This document shows positions 34,596 through 44,037 of a stretch of 57,331 nt of DNA, one piece after another. The notes under the pieces were generated by a model. The model was not told the origin of the DNA and made no database searches. It saw nothing but the letters and a program-made list of their open reading frames with translations. Source of the DNA: Fidelibacterota bacterium (GTDB lineage: Bacteria > Fidelibacterota > UBA2242); contig JAGNGI010000007.1 in NCBI GenBank assembly GCA_018002295.1, positions 4,508 to 61,838 on the forward strand, in the 5' to 3' direction. The translations under genes were made by a program, and so were the position numbers. Position 1 is the first letter of the stretch, and each line of letters opens with the position of its first letter.

Positions 34596-35900
34596 TTAAC
34601 CGTTGGTTTCAGCTCGTAGGTCTAAGTTTTCCACTCCGATAATGGTTACTTCATAAAAATCGCCAATTGAGAGAATTCTTGGTGATTTTACTCGAACATT
34701 GCAGTCAATTTCCGGAGCATCCCAGACAGAGCGCGCGATATACTCATCACCATCTTGCTCCTCAATCAGCACGGTAATTTTCTGACCGATTTTACTGCGT
34801 GCAAAGTCCTCACCAATGTCCCATTGAATTTGCATCAATAGATCACGGCGTCGCTCTTTTTCCGGTTCCGGAATATCGTCGTCAAACTTTTCAGCGACCG
34901 TGCCCTCTTCGGCACTGTAAGTAAAAACTCCGAGCCGCTCGAAACGGATTTCTTCGATAAAATTCAGCAATTCTTCAAAATCGGCTTCCGTTTCTGAAGG
35001 AAAACCGACCATAACCGAGGTGCGCAGAGCCACATCGGGACGATGCCGGCGGATATTCTGCAAAGTCGCCTGAAGCCTTTTAGGATTGGCACCGCGGTTC
35101 ATCAACTTCAGCAGGCGGGGACTGGCATGTTGGATTGGAATATCAATATATGGGCAAAACTCTGGATGTTGAGCAAGAATATGGTTCAAGTCATCGCGCC
35201 AGAAATCCGGATTGGCATACATTAGTCTCAGCCAGGGAAAAAGCCGTGCCGCAAGTAACTCCTCCAGCAGAGTTTTTAAACTAACTTTTCCGGGCAAATC
35301 ACTGCCGTAACGAGTAGTGTCCTGAGCAATTAGAATCAATTCCTTAACTCCCTGCGAATTAAGGTATTCAGCTTCGCGCAGGAGTGATTCAATTGACCGA
35401 CTGCGTTGGCGTCCGCGGATCAATGGGATAGCGCAGAAAGAGCAAGAATTGTCACAGCCTTCGGCGATTTTCAGGTAGGCGAAATGACGTGGTGTCATTA
35501 GCTGGCGAATAGTTTCCAGATCGGGACAGATATTTTGGCTACCGTTCAGAAATCGAATCACCTCACTTTGCGATTCGACGCCGAATAAGCCGTCTATCTC
35601 GGGAATTTCAGCTTTGATTTGCGCATAGTAACGCTGGGAGAGGCAACCCATCACGACCACTTTTTTGACGCCTGTTTTTTTGAGTCGCAGGATTTCCAGA
35701 ATCGTTTCAATAGATTCTTCTTTAGCCGGTTGAATGAAACCGCAAGTATTGATAATAACGGCATCCGCTTCCGCCGGATCGGCTTTGAATTCCATTCCAG
35801 CCTGCATTAGACCGCCTTTTAGAATTTCGGAATCTACGGTATTCTTCGGGCAACCGAGAGAAATAATGGCAAAAGACCGAACAGCTGGTATTAGAGACAT
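34596..35900 (-). CDS. rimO: Ribosomal protein S12 methylthiotransferase RimO
   Basis: 434-aa radical-SAM enzyme that methylthiolates an Asp of ribosomal protein S12. The N-terminal motif ISLGCPKNTVDSEILKG is the RimO type. The radical SAM motif CDNSCSFC is near 150, followed by AIPLIRGRQRSR, and ANPDFWRDD-like and PYIDIPIQHASPRLLKLMNRG segments follow. A TRAM domain ends the protein. It begins about 97 bp after the ftsY stop. Length is standard. Confidence 0.95.
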   Translation of the reverse strand: MSLIPAVRSFAIISLGCPKNTVDSEILKGGLMQAGMEFKADPAEADAVIINTCGFIQPAKEESIETILEILRLKKTGVKKVVVMGCLSQRYYAQIKAEIPEIDGLFGVESQSEVIRFLNGSQNICPDLETIRQLMTPRHFAYLKIAEGCDNSCSFCAIPLIRGRQRSRSIESLLREAEYLNSQGVKELILIAQDTTRYGSDLPGKVSLKTLLEELLAARLFPWLRLMYANPDFWRDDLNHILAQHPEFCPYIDIPIQHASPRLLKLMNRGANPKRLQATLQNIRRHRPDVALRTSVMVGFPSETEADFEELLNFIEEIRFERLGVFTYSAEEGTVAEKFDDDIPEPEKERRRDLLMQIQWDIGEDFARSKIGQKITVLIEEQDGDEYIARSVWDAPEIDCNVRVKSPRILSIGDFYEVTIIGVENLDLRAETNG

Positions 35901-35996
35901 TAATGAGCTAATTTTCTGCTAAAGAAAAGTATCCAAGAGAATTTTATGAGTTTTTATAGGCATTTAAGGATGATACTGTGATCAATTTTAATCTAT

Positions 35997-36881
35997 TCAT
36001 TCAATGTTTAATAGATCGCGGATATACTGATTCGGATCAAACTCTACTAAATCGGTTAATTTTTCACCAACGCCCAGGAAGCGAATCGGAATATTCAATT
36101 CGCGATGGATGGCAAGAGCAATTCCGCCTTTGGCAGTGCCATCCAATTTGGTCAGGATTAGCCCAGTTATTCCAATGGCTTTCTGGAATTCACGCGCTTG
36201 CAATATTCCGTTCTGCCCGACGGTGGCATCCAGTACCAGCCAGACTTCGTGCGGGGCATCGGGAATTACCTTACCAATGACGCGCTTGACCTTGGCTAAT
36301 TCTTCCATAAGGTTGGACTTTGTGTGCAAGCGACCGGCAGTATCAATCAGAAGAATATCGGCATTGCGTGCTTGAGCGGCGCGGGCGGCATCGTAAGCAA
36401 TGGCTGAAGGGTCTTTGCCCTGTGGGTTACCTATGAACTCTACTCCGCTCCTTTCAGCCCAGATTCGCAACTGTTCATAAGCCGCCGCTCGGAAAGTGTC
36501 GGCGGCACAAATCAATACGCGCTGACCTTCGCTCGCATATTTTGCGGCCAATTTGCCGATTGTGGTAGTTTTGCCGGTGCCATTGACTCCAACGATTAAA
36601 ATTACAGTCGGTTTGTGAAAATTCGTTTTCGTCGCTACGGCAGGCTGAATTAAGGCACTCAACTCATTCTGCAGGATTTCATTCAAGCGGGCCGCTTCTT
36701 TGCGATCAACTTTGCGCAGGCGTTCGATTAAATTTTCGGTTAATTCTACTCCAAGGTCGGTTTGGATTAGAGTTTCTTCGATTTCCTCCAGCGTTTTTTC
36801 ATCAAGCCGGAAATACCGCCCTAATAGAGGTAGGCGACTGGCTAGAAAACGGCCAGTTTTATTTAAACCAAAATTAATCAT
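35997..36881 (-). CDS. ftsY: Signal recognition particle receptor FtsY
   Basis: 294-aa SRP GTPase receptor for co-translational membrane insertion. N-domain helices occupy about 10-80, without the long acidic A-domain of E. coli FtsY. The G-domain has GVNGTGKTTTIGKLAAKYA (about 97-115), AADTFRAAAYEQL, DTAGRLHTK near 180, DATVGQNG and TKLDGTAKGG near 240-249, and ends with GVGEKLTDLVEFDP. It overlaps pgsA by 8 bp. An alternative is Ffh, but the length and lack of an M domain favour FtsY. Confidence 0.95.
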   Translation of the reverse strand: MINFGLNKTGRFLASRLPLLGRYFRLDEKTLEEIEETLIQTDLGVELTENLIERLRKVDRKEAARLNEILQNELSALIQPAVATKTNFHKPTVILIVGVNGTGKTTTIGKLAAKYASEGQRVLICAADTFRAAAYEQLRIWAERSGVEFIGNPQGKDPSAIAYDAARAAQARNADILLIDTAGRLHTKSNLMEELAKVKRVIGKVIPDAPHEVWLVLDATVGQNGILQAREFQKAIGITGLILTKLDGTAKGGIALAIHRELNIPIRFLGVGEKLTDLVEFDPNQYIRDLLNIE

Positions 36882-37512
36882 TTTTAGAAAGGTTGGCTTT
36901 CTTCTCGCGGCTAGCGATTATTATTTGCCGAGAATATTCATAAATATATTGAACCAGAGACAGTGCCATAAAAATTATGGAAACAATCATCAACGGCTTA
37001 GCCGATGAGCCGAAAAAATTGGGATAGATGAAAGCCAGCACGGTGATTACAGTAAAAACAACAGAGACTTTTCCCAGTTTATTTGACTGTGGGGAAACCT
37101 TGCTATTATTCAACATATAAATTCCAAATACCGAAATAAGGAAATAACGAACGAGCATTATGGTAAAATAGAAAGTCGGGATACGTTCCTTGACTGTTAA
37201 GAACAGCATAACGCTCATAATCACGACGCTATCGGCAAATGGATCGAGAATCTTGCCAAGCACAGTGATTTCATTACTGGAGCGCGCTAACCAGCCGTCC
37301 AACATATCGGATAAAATCGCAATCAGAATGAAAATGAGGGCGGTCTTGCTGTCATTATTGCGCAGGGAATAGACAATCGGTGCCGCTAAAAATGCTCGAA
37401 CTAAAGAAATGATATTGGAGATAGTTACGGTTTTACGGGCAGGGATGGCGTCGTACTTGGAGGTAATGTTACGTTTGACCTGGAGAGTGTGTTTAATTGG
37501 ATTTTTACTCAT
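36874..37512 (-). CDS. pgsA: CDP-alcohol phosphatidyltransferase (PgsA-like)
   Basis: 212-aa inner-membrane enzyme. The CDP-alcohol motif DGx2ARx8Gx3Dx3D is seen as DGWLARSSNEITVLGKILDP plus FAD, near 71-94, with five to six hydrophobic helices. NKLGKVSVVF near 143-152 matches the loop of phosphatidylglycerophosphate synthases, so PgsA is preferred over phosphatidylserine or inositol synthases. A basic N-terminal tail of about 30 residues precedes the first helix. It overlaps both the ABC ATPase gene (8 bp) and ftsY (8 bp). Confidence 0.78.
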   Translation of the reverse strand: MSKNPIKHTLQVKRNITSKYDAIPARKTVTISNIISLVRAFLAAPIVYSLRNNDSKTALIFILIAILSDMLDGWLARSSNEITVLGKILDPFADSVVIMSVMLFLTVKERIPTFYFTIMLVRYFLISVFGIYMLNNSKVSPQSNKLGKVSVVFTVITVLAFIYPNFFGSSAKPLMIVSIIFMALSLVQYIYEYSRQIIIASREKKANLSKND

Positions 37513-38254
37513 TGCTGTTCCTTTGATATGACTTTTCCAATAAATTCAATCCTACCTTGTGAATTATAGAAAAATTTTGATCCAGTATTTTCCATTCGCC
37601 TTCAAATATCACAGAACCTTTATCAAAAATTAATATATTGCGGCATAATTTACGAAGGAGACGGTAGTCGTGCGAAATAATCATAAATTCTTTTTGCAAA
37701 TCAAATTTTTCGAGAAGGTACTCGAATTTAATCCGGCTGGATGGGCTAAGGGCAATCGTCGGTTCGTCGAAAATCGTTAATTGGGGCGCAAGCGTAATAC
37801 CCAAAGCAATGGTAGCCAATCGCAGTTCACCACTACTCAATTCGTAGCCGTAGCGTTCGCGAATGAGACTATAATCCAATCCTAATTTTTGAAGGTTATC
37901 GGCGAATTTAGCCGTCAATTCAGCCGGGTTGTTCCAGCTCTTGAGAATTTTCTGCAAGGCATTGCCGATACTCATCCCGAGGAAAATTTGCTCTGGAAAT
38001 TGCGGCAGATAAAGGATGCGCGGTTTAGTTTTACTGCTGGATAAACTTGGCTCGGATGCTTCGAGTTGAAAAAATCCTTTCGTAGGAGTTAATAAACCGC
38101 CCAGGATTTTAGCGAAAGTGCTTTTACCGGAACCGGTCAGACCGTAAACACCAAGAGGATAATTCAGAGGGCAAGTCAATTCGGGAATAGATAAACGGAA
38201 GTTCGGATTTTGTGGATATTGGAATTCGAGGTTCTGGCAGATTAGGTAATTCAT
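37505..38254 (-). CDS. ECF-type ABC transporter ATP-binding subunit (first)
   Basis: 249-aa ATPase. Walker A GLTGSGKST at 38-46, LPQFPEQIFLG near 80-90 as the Q-loop region, signature LSSGELRLA near 139, Walker B LTIFDEPT near 158-165, and switch His in IISHDYRLL. The D-loop after Walker B reads ALSPSSR, lacking the usual Asp (ALDPxxR). It resembles EcfA/CbiO energising subunits of ECF vitamin or metal transporters. It pairs with the next upstream ATPase gene 18 bp away, but no T or S component is in the window. Confidence 0.75.
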   Translation of the reverse strand: MNYLICQNLEFQYPQNPNFRLSIPELTCPLNYPLGVYGLTGSGKSTFAKILGGLLTPTKGFFQLEASEPSLSSSKTKPRILYLPQFPEQIFLGMSIGNALQKILKSWNNPAELTAKFADNLQKLGLDYSLIRERYGYELSSGELRLATIALGITLAPQLTIFDEPTIALSPSSRIKFEYLLEKFDLQKEFMIISHDYRLLRKLCRNILIFDKGSVIFEGEWKILDQNFSIIHKVGLNLLEKSYQRNSNE

Positions 38255-38272
38255 TTAATTGTAAAAATAGGA

Positions 38273-38920
38273 TTATTTATTCGAACTCGTCCGGAGTAAA
38301 TAGCCAGGTAATAGCTCAATTATGTAATCGGCGAAAGCGATTTCATAATCTTCTTGAGAAATCCAGATGACGCTGAGTCCAGCGACGATTAACCGGCGAA
38401 TATTTTCATAAAGTTCAAAGCGAGTAGGTAAATCGAGGAAAGCGGTGGGTTCATCGAAGATCAGAACTTGCGGTTTGCTTACTAACCAATCAGCGATGGC
38501 CAGTTTCTGCTTTTCACCACCGGATAGTTCATGCGGTGAATTCTCACGGCGCGGCCATAGATTGACACTCTCCAAAGCAAGTTGCACGGCCTTCCGGACG
38601 ATAGCGGGACTGGCACCGCGATTTTCCAAATTAAAGGCAACTTCTCGTTCAATATTGAAGTGGACAAACTGGTCATCCGGGTTTTGGAAAATATAGCCGA
38701 CTTCTAATGAATTATTGAGACCATTATCATTTTCAAATCGGATTGAGCCTTTATCCGGCTTGAGTAAACCGGCGATTAATTTAGCCAGAGTAGTTTTACC
38801 AGTGCCACAGTCACCAGTCAAAACTGCCCAGCAATTTAAGGGAATTGTCAGGTTGAGATTTTTGAAAACAGGTTGGTTGCCGTGGTAGGAAAAATCTATT
38901 CCGTCAAGTCGAAGTATCAT
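38273..38920 (-). CDS. ECF-type ABC transporter ATP-binding subunit (second)
   Basis: 215-aa ATPase. Walker A GDCGTGKTT at 36-44, Q-loop FQNPDDQFV near 79-87 (the EcfA-type FQxPDxQ), signature LSGGEKQKLAIA near 132-143, Walker B VLIFDEPTAFLD near 152-163. The switch position reads ISQED (Gln189) where most family members have His. It probably heterodimerises with the first subunit. It overlaps waaA by 4 bp, an odd location for a transporter lacking its membrane parts. Confidence 0.75.
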   Translation of the reverse strand: MILRLDGIDFSYHGNQPVFKNLNLTIPLNCWAVLTGDCGTGKTTLAKLIAGLLKPDKGSIRFENDNGLNNSLEVGYIFQNPDDQFVHFNIEREVAFNLENRGASPAIVRKAVQLALESVNLWPRRENSPHELSGGEKQKLAIADWLVSKPQVLIFDEPTAFLDLPTRFELYENIRRLIVAGLSVIWISQEDYEIAFADYIIELLPGYLLRTSSNK

Positions 38921-40197
38921 TCCGACTCCAGGATTTCTTGGACGGTTCGGGATGAAGCGCCCATATTTTTTAGAATCACCTGGCGGGCAGATTGGGCGGC
39001 TTTCTGGTAATCGTCCGGTTTAGTTATTAGATGTTTGATGGTTGAATAAATACCCGGTTCATCAAGGCAGACCAGTCCGCCACCGGACTGCACCAATAAT
39101 TCGGCTTCCTGGGAATTATGATACGATGGTCCAAAGAGCACCGGCAAACCAGCGACTGCCGGTTCCATGACATTGTGAATTGAACCTCGGAAACTACCAC
39201 CAACGAAAGCCAGATTTGCCTGGTGATAAAGTTCAGCCAGGATACCGATACGATCAATAAGCACAACCCGTACATTGGCAGGCATGCCCTTCAATTGTGA
39301 ATAACGGACTGTCTCAATATTATGCGTCTGAAATTCATCCTCCAGCATTTCCAAAGCATAGTCATTGGGTTCATGCGGCGTTAAGATAATTTTAAAATCA
39401 GGAAAATTCTTCAGACATTGGTAGAGAGCTGGTAGAAGCGGACGGGCATCCTGAGGCCAAATGCTACCACCAATGAAAACAAATCCATCGTTAAAAATTC
39501 GCGGAACCATTTTATTAGCGAGTAATTTGGAGCGCTCGATAACTTGATCATAGCGAGTGTCACCGAGGTTCAATACGGTAATCTTGACTGAGCCGATTAG
39601 CTTCAGCACCGATTGTTTATGTTCTTCTGAAATGGCATAAATATAATCCAGCGAACGGTAGAGGTCAGCAAAAAAATGCCGAATGATCGGCTTTAGTTTG
39701 GAACTATCTGGACGAATTCGTGCTGAAATCAGATAAGTTTTTATTTTATATCGGTTAGCATGGAAAATGAGATTCGGCCACAATTCGTAAGTCACAAAAA
39801 TAATTTTAGTCGGGCGCAATTTCTGCAAAAAACGACGGGTTTGCAAGAAAGTATCAATTGGAAGGTAAGTAAATAAATCAACTTCTGGCATTCGTTCGGC
39901 ATTTTTGAATCCACTGGGCGAGGTGAAACTGGCTACCAGCAAAATATCCGGACGCAGGGTTTTCAAGCCGCGGATCACCGGTTTGGCTTGCTCAAATTCA
40001 CCTAAGGATGCCGAGTGGACTAAATAGACTGTACGTTTAGGCAATTCTTCCCGGAATTTCTGTAAGTTTAGCCAGAGAGTCTGACGTCCTTTCAGTCCTT
40101 CTTTAATTTTGGAATTAAAATGTGATAGAATCATCAATCCAGAATAGGCAATGGGCATAACAATAGCATTATAAATTACCAGCCAGAATATAGTCAA
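38917..40197 (-). CDS. waaA: 3-deoxy-D-manno-octulosonic acid (Kdo) transferase
   Basis: 426-aa GT30 enzyme that adds Kdo to lipid A precursor at the inner membrane. An N-terminal hydrophobic anchor (residues 2-24) precedes the catalytic domains. Motifs: VHSASLGEFEQAKPVI near 59-74, TSPSGFKNA near 93-101, FVTYELWPNLI near 134-144, FIGGSIWPQD near 242-251 (usually GSTHxGEE), and FVGGSFRGSIHNVMEPAVAGLPVLFGP near the C-terminus, with the key HN-x-EPA motif. It implies LPS or lipooligosaccharide. It overlaps the heptosyltransferase gene by 4 bp. Confidence 0.93.
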   Translation of the reverse strand: MTIFWLVIYNAIVMPIAYSGLMILSHFNSKIKEGLKGRQTLWLNLQKFREELPKRTVYLVHSASLGEFEQAKPVIRGLKTLRPDILLVASFTSPSGFKNAERMPEVDLFTYLPIDTFLQTRRFLQKLRPTKIIFVTYELWPNLIFHANRYKIKTYLISARIRPDSSKLKPIIRHFFADLYRSLDYIYAISEEHKQSVLKLIGSVKITVLNLGDTRYDQVIERSKLLANKMVPRIFNDGFVFIGGSIWPQDARPLLPALYQCLKNFPDFKIILTPHEPNDYALEMLEDEFQTHNIETVRYSQLKGMPANVRVVLIDRIGILAELYHQANLAFVGGSFRGSIHNVMEPAVAGLPVLFGPSYHNSQEAELLVQSGGGLVCLDEPGIYSTIKHLITKPDDYQKAAQSARQVILKNMGASSRTVQEILESE

Positions 40198-41237
40198 GAC
40201 TCGGCTCCTATTATTTTTACCAGGGCATCGTAAACCTGCGCATCGGTGATTTGATTAAAACATAATTGCCGTTGGCGGCGATAGCAACGCCGATCACCTT
40301 TTTGAGAACAAGGACGACAAAATAGTTGAGCTTCCAGGACAATACTTTTTGGTGCGTAACAGCTAGCACCAGTTTCCCGCGCGGTCGGCCCCAGAATTAA
40401 TATCACTGGTTTTCCCAGGGCCTCCGCCGCATAGGTCAAGCCGGTATCATTACCGATTACCGCCCGGCTGAGACTAATCAGCGCCAGAGATTCGCTTAAC
40501 GTAGTTTCGCCTGCTAAACGAACACTCTTACCAGGAACTAAATAATCAAGCTGTTGCAGGTGAATATCAGCTTTTCCACCAAGCCAGATTACCGGCATCT
40601 GTAGATCGGTGTTGATTAGGCGCGCCACATTGATATATTTTTCGAGAGGAAATAGTTTATTTGGCCAGGTCGCAATGGGCAAAATGATGATGAACGGCTC
40701 GGAAATTTCATATTTAACAAGAATATCCTGCGCTTTGGTAACTGCTTCCGGCTCGAGAAAAATTTCCGGCTTAGCGGTCGGCGGATAGTTAATCCCAAGA
40801 GGCTGTAAAACTTTATAGTATTCTTTCAAAAGACGGAAATCATGCGGGAAAAAATTCAGCCAGAAGTAGAAAAGCAGAAAACGTCTCAGGTAAGGTTTTT
40901 GATAACGCAGAAGAGAAACACGCCGCAAATAGTGAGAAAGAATATGACTGCGGATATTATTGTGCATATCAATCAGTAAATCGTAATCTTGGGCTTTCAA
41001 TTGGCGGCATAAATCTCGCCAGCCAGCTAATTTTGTCCCCGAATCGTAAGTGATGATATTTGATAGAAAAGGATTATTGGCAACTATTTCAGCGAATTCC
41101 ATCTTGGTCAGAAAATCAATGCGGGCTAAAGGATATTTCTCCCTTAAACTACGGAAAATTGGAGTGAGAACAACGATGTCACCCATCGAACTCAAGCGCA
41201 TGATCAGAATAGAATTGGGATTAGTAGTCGTTGTCAA
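40194..41237 (-). CDS. ADP-heptose:LPS heptosyltransferase-like (GT9)
   Basis: 347-aa glycosyltransferase family 9 protein. The N-terminus ILIMRLSSMGDIVVLTPIFRSL is typical. VIGNDTGLTYAAEALGKPV-like segment near 265-282 is the conserved donor-binding stretch, followed by ILGPTARETGA. A run of cysteines near the end (CRPCSQKGDRRCYRRQRQLC) resembles the Cys-rich tail seen in some GT9 enzymes. It overlaps waaA and the polyprenyl synthetase gene by 4 bp each, consistent with an LPS core role. The exact sugar is unknown. Confidence 0.85.
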   Translation of the reverse strand: MTTTTNPNSILIMRLSSMGDIVVLTPIFRSLREKYPLARIDFLTKMEFAEIVANNPFLSNIITYDSGTKLAGWRDLCRQLKAQDYDLLIDMHNNIRSHILSHYLRRVSLLRYQKPYLRRFLLFYFWLNFFPHDFRLLKEYYKVLQPLGINYPPTAKPEIFLEPEAVTKAQDILVKYEISEPFIIILPIATWPNKLFPLEKYINVARLINTDLQMPVIWLGGKADIHLQQLDYLVPGKSVRLAGETTLSESLALISLSRAVIGNDTGLTYAAEALGKPVILILGPTARETGASCYAPKSIVLEAQLFCRPCSQKGDRRCYRRQRQLCFNQITDAQVYDALVKIIGAES

Positions 41238-42214
41238 TTATTTCTCATAAGCGTGTAGTTAGCCAGATTAATTAGGGCGGATTTATATTGAGAGTCGGGG
41301 AAAATAGCAAGTGCCGCAACGGCTTGCTGGATCAACTCCCGGCATTTATTTTCGGCATAAGTAATGCCATTGGTATTGATAATGAGCTCCGTTATTGCGG
41401 TTATCTGTTCGGGAGAAGGGCGATTTTTCAACTGCTGGCGAATTCGGTGGCGTTCTTCGGGCGCTAAGGTTTTCAAAGCGTGGATTAACGGCAGAGTAAC
41501 TAAGTTTTGCTTAATATCCCGCGCTACCGGTTTGCCGGTATGAATAGATGTGCCGGTGCAATCGAAAAGATCGTCTTCGATCTGGAATGCCAATCCGAGA
41601 CAGCGACCATAATCGAAGAGAGCCTTGGTCTGTTCTTCATTGGCGGCAACCGTGAAAGTGCCCACCTGACAAGCGGTGGCAAAAAGTGAGGCAGTCTTAG
41701 CCCAGATCACTTGATAGTATATTTCCTCATCCATATTGTTGTTCAGGCTTTTTTCCAACTGTAATAATTCACCGGAACTGAGCAATTCGGAAGTTTGAGA
41801 AAGTAATTCGAGAACTGTAAAATCCTTTAACCTTAACATATTGCTTAAAGCTCGACTAAAGAGGAAATCCCCGGCTAATACGGCGATTTTATTCGACCAA
41901 ATGGCTTTGACGGAAGGCCGACCGCGACGGACTTCCGAATCGTCTATAATATCGTCATGAACCAGAGTAGCAGTATGCAGAATCTCGACGACACTGGCGG
42001 CGATGATCGAATGTTCGTTCGATTTACCACAGAGATTAGCGCTCAGCAGAACCAATGCCGGCCGAATATATTTGCCGCTTCCTGATAATATATAACTGCC
42101 GATCTGGTTGATTAATTCCACTTCGGAATATAAAGCTTGTCTGAATTCTTTTTGGAACAGATCGAGCTCAGTGGAAATTGGTGCAAATATGTTATTTAAA
42201 TCTTTAGGCGGCAT
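41234..42214 (-). CDS. Polyprenyl diphosphate synthase (trans-isoprenyl)
   Basis: 326-aa all-helical prenyltransferase that builds long isoprenoid diphosphates (for quinone side chains or similar). The first Asp-rich motif DDIIDDSEVRRGRPS is near 92-106 and the second, FQIEDDLFD, near 215-223, both intact; GSGKYIRPALVLLSA and KTASLFATACQVG are also typical. It resembles IspB/HepT-like enzymes more than FPP synthases, but chain length cannot be stated. It lies 6 bp downstream of tatC. Confidence 0.9.
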   Translation of the reverse strand: MPPKDLNNIFAPISTELDLFQKEFRQALYSEVELINQIGSYILSGSGKYIRPALVLLSANLCGKSNEHSIIAASVVEILHTATLVHDDIIDDSEVRRGRPSVKAIWSNKIAVLAGDFLFSRALSNMLRLKDFTVLELLSQTSELLSSGELLQLEKSLNNNMDEEIYYQVIWAKTASLFATACQVGTFTVAANEEQTKALFDYGRCLGLAFQIEDDLFDCTGTSIHTGKPVARDIKQNLVTLPLIHALKTLAPEERHRIRQQLKNRPSPEQITAITELIINTNGITYAENKCRELIQQAVAALAIFPDSQYKSALINLANYTLMRNN

Positions 42215-42220
42215 TATGAA

Positions 42221-42994
42221 CTATCCAGCTAATTCTATTTGATCGGTCTCATTTTGAATTTTCGGGCGACTGGCGATGCGCGAAATCCAGATGCTGATTT
42301 CGTATAGAAATAATAAAGGGAGGGTCATAAAAATCATACTAACTGGATCGGGTGGAGTAATAATAGCGGCAATAACCATTAAAATAATGATGGCATAACG
42401 CCACGATTTGCGCAGAAATTGGGGCGTGATTAGCCCGATTTTGGTAAGGATGAAAGACAAAACTGGCATCTGGAAAATCAATCCAGTTGCGAGTATCAAC
42501 TGCAGGACGAATTTCGTATAATATTCGATCGAAATGTTGCGTTCGACACCAGCTACACCAATCCCAATCAGAAATTTGAGAGCTATCGGAATTAGAACAA
42601 AAAAGGCAAAAATTGCGCCCAATAGAAAGAATACGGTTACTCCAATTATTAATCCCGGGCCCCAACGTTTTTCATTTTGCAGAAGACCTGGTGAGATAAA
42701 CGCCCAGAATTGATAGGCAACTATCGGTAGAGCAATTACCAAACCGAGTAGAAAGGCAACCTTGAACTTCAGCATCAATAAGCCCTGAATTTTGAGAACC
42801 TGAATAGTCATCTCGGAGCCAACTTGCCGCGACGGACGCATCAAAATGTCAATTGCTTGATCAGAAAATAGGAAAGCCCCTACGGTGCCTAATACTAGTG
42901 CAATCAAAATTTTGATGATCCGCCAACGCAGTTCTTCGAGGTGATCCAGAAACCCCATTTCTTTTTCGGCATTGGTAGAATTGATTCGCGCCAT
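42221..42994 (-). CDS. tatC: Sec-independent protein translocase TatC
   Basis: 257-aa inner-membrane protein with six hydrophobic segments. MGFLDHLEELRWRIIK near 13-28 is the conserved cytosolic N-terminus with key EELR residues. KVAFLLGLVIALPIVAYQFWAFISPGLLQNEKR near 77-109 contains the conserved FxxPGL loop, and RYAIIILMVIAAIITPPDP near 203-221 the C-terminal signature. It forms the twin-arginine receptor with TatA/B, which are not in the window. The 271 bp upstream is AT-rich without a gene. Confidence 0.95.
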   Translation of the reverse strand: MARINSTNAEKEMGFLDHLEELRWRIIKILIALVLGTVGAFLFSDQAIDILMRPSRQVGSEMTIQVLKIQGLLMLKFKVAFLLGLVIALPIVAYQFWAFISPGLLQNEKRWGPGLIIGVTVFFLLGAIFAFFVLIPIALKFLIGIGVAGVERNISIEYYTKFVLQLILATGLIFQMPVLSFILTKIGLITPQFLRKSWRYAIIILMVIAAIITPPDPVSMIFMTLPLLFLYEISIWISRIASRPKIQNETDQIELAG

Positions 42995-43240
42995 TGTTAA
43001 TGGTAAACTTAATAAATACTCATAATTTTTTTCAAATGCGGTGTAAATATAAATATCCTACACGTGAAAGTCATAGATTATTACTAATCCTCATATAATA
43101 GAGAATGTCTATTTTATCGGTAAAATTAGCAGGGTTCGAGAGATTTGTATTTATTTATTATCAAATTATGGGTGAAGTATCTAATTGTTATTTTTATAAA
43201 TAAAATATTTTTCTTTGAATTAACCTAAAATTGTGTAGTC

Positions 43241-43265
43241 AGCACGTACTTAAGGAGGTCGTGCT
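43241..43265 (-). terminator. Candidate terminator after the Crp/Fnr-type gene
   Basis: A 6-bp stem AGCACG/CGTGCT (43265-43260 with 43246-43241 on the minus strand) with a 13-nt loop starts right after the regulator's stop codon. The T-rich stretch is delayed (ACTACACAATTTT), so termination strength is doubtful. Confidence 0.35.
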
Positions 43266-43943
43266 TCAGCTGAATTGTTTAACGAATCCGTCGTAGTTGT
43301 TTATAATCAGACGACGACCATATTTCTGGATATAACCTTTACGTTGTAGTAGAGTCAACATTCGTGAAACAGTTTCGCGGGAAGTACCAGCCATATTAGC
43401 AATATCCTGCTGATAGGGCAGGTTTTCTATTATGACCTTTCCCTGTTTGATAACGCCCAGATCTTCCGCTAAGCGCAGGAGGCACATTGCAATTCGGTTC
43501 TCAGCATCACTTAGCGAAAGTCCTTCAATTTGCTGATCACTACGGCGCAGACGCGTAGCCATTTCCTGGAGTAAAGCGATGGCTATCTGTGGATGTTTTT
43601 CCAGCAAATCCAAAAAATCGCCCCGTTTTAGAATTAAAACTGCGGTGTCTTCCAGCGCGACAACATTAGCTGACCGATTTTCGCCATCCAGAATTGACAT
43701 TTCACCGAAAAAATCACCTTCACCGAGTATCGAAAGAATTACCTCACGGCCATCCTCACCCATTCTAGTAATTTTGACACTTCCTTTACTGAGAATAAAG
43801 AGCGTATCACCGAATTCCTCTTCCATCAGGATAATGTTGCCTTTTTTATATGCCCGCTTTTGCATAAGGTTATAGATTTGCTGGATAATATCATCCTTAA
43901 GATCGGCAAATAATGGAATATTTTTTAATATATCTATTTCCAT
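43266..43943 (-). CDS. Crp/Fnr-family transcriptional regulator
   Basis: 225-aa regulator. The cyclic-nucleotide-binding fold covers about 1-120, with EGDFFGEMSILDGENRSANVVALED near 77-101, which keeps the GE and RSA residues used to bind cAMP in CRP. A dimer helix (about 115-140) leads to an HTH near 165-215: LPYQQDIANMAGTSRETVSRML. The N-terminus lacks the FNR cysteine cluster, so an Fe-S sensor is unlikely. It starts 94 bp after the GerW-like gene and is followed by a candidate terminator. Confidence 0.9.
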   Translation of the reverse strand: MEIDILKNIPLFADLKDDIIQQIYNLMQKRAYKKGNIILMEEEFGDTLFILSKGSVKITRMGEDGREVILSILGEGDFFGEMSILDGENRSANVVALEDTAVLILKRGDFLDLLEKHPQIAIALLQEMATRLRRSDQQIEGLSLSDAENRIAMCLLRLAEDLGVIKQGKVIIENLPYQQDIANMAGTSRETVSRMLTLLQRKGYIQKYGRRLIINNYDGFVKQFS

Positions 43944-44037
43944 ATCACTACTCTCATATATAAAGCGCTAAGAAAATAGGTTCACTCCGGCAAAAAACCA
44001 AGAAAAACTTTTCAACAATTTTCGATGAAATAAGTAA

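Noticed and set aside
42995-43265. Small gene in the AT-rich spacer upstream of tatC
   Set aside because: Many stops in all frames and no ribosome binding site; it is probably promoter sequence.
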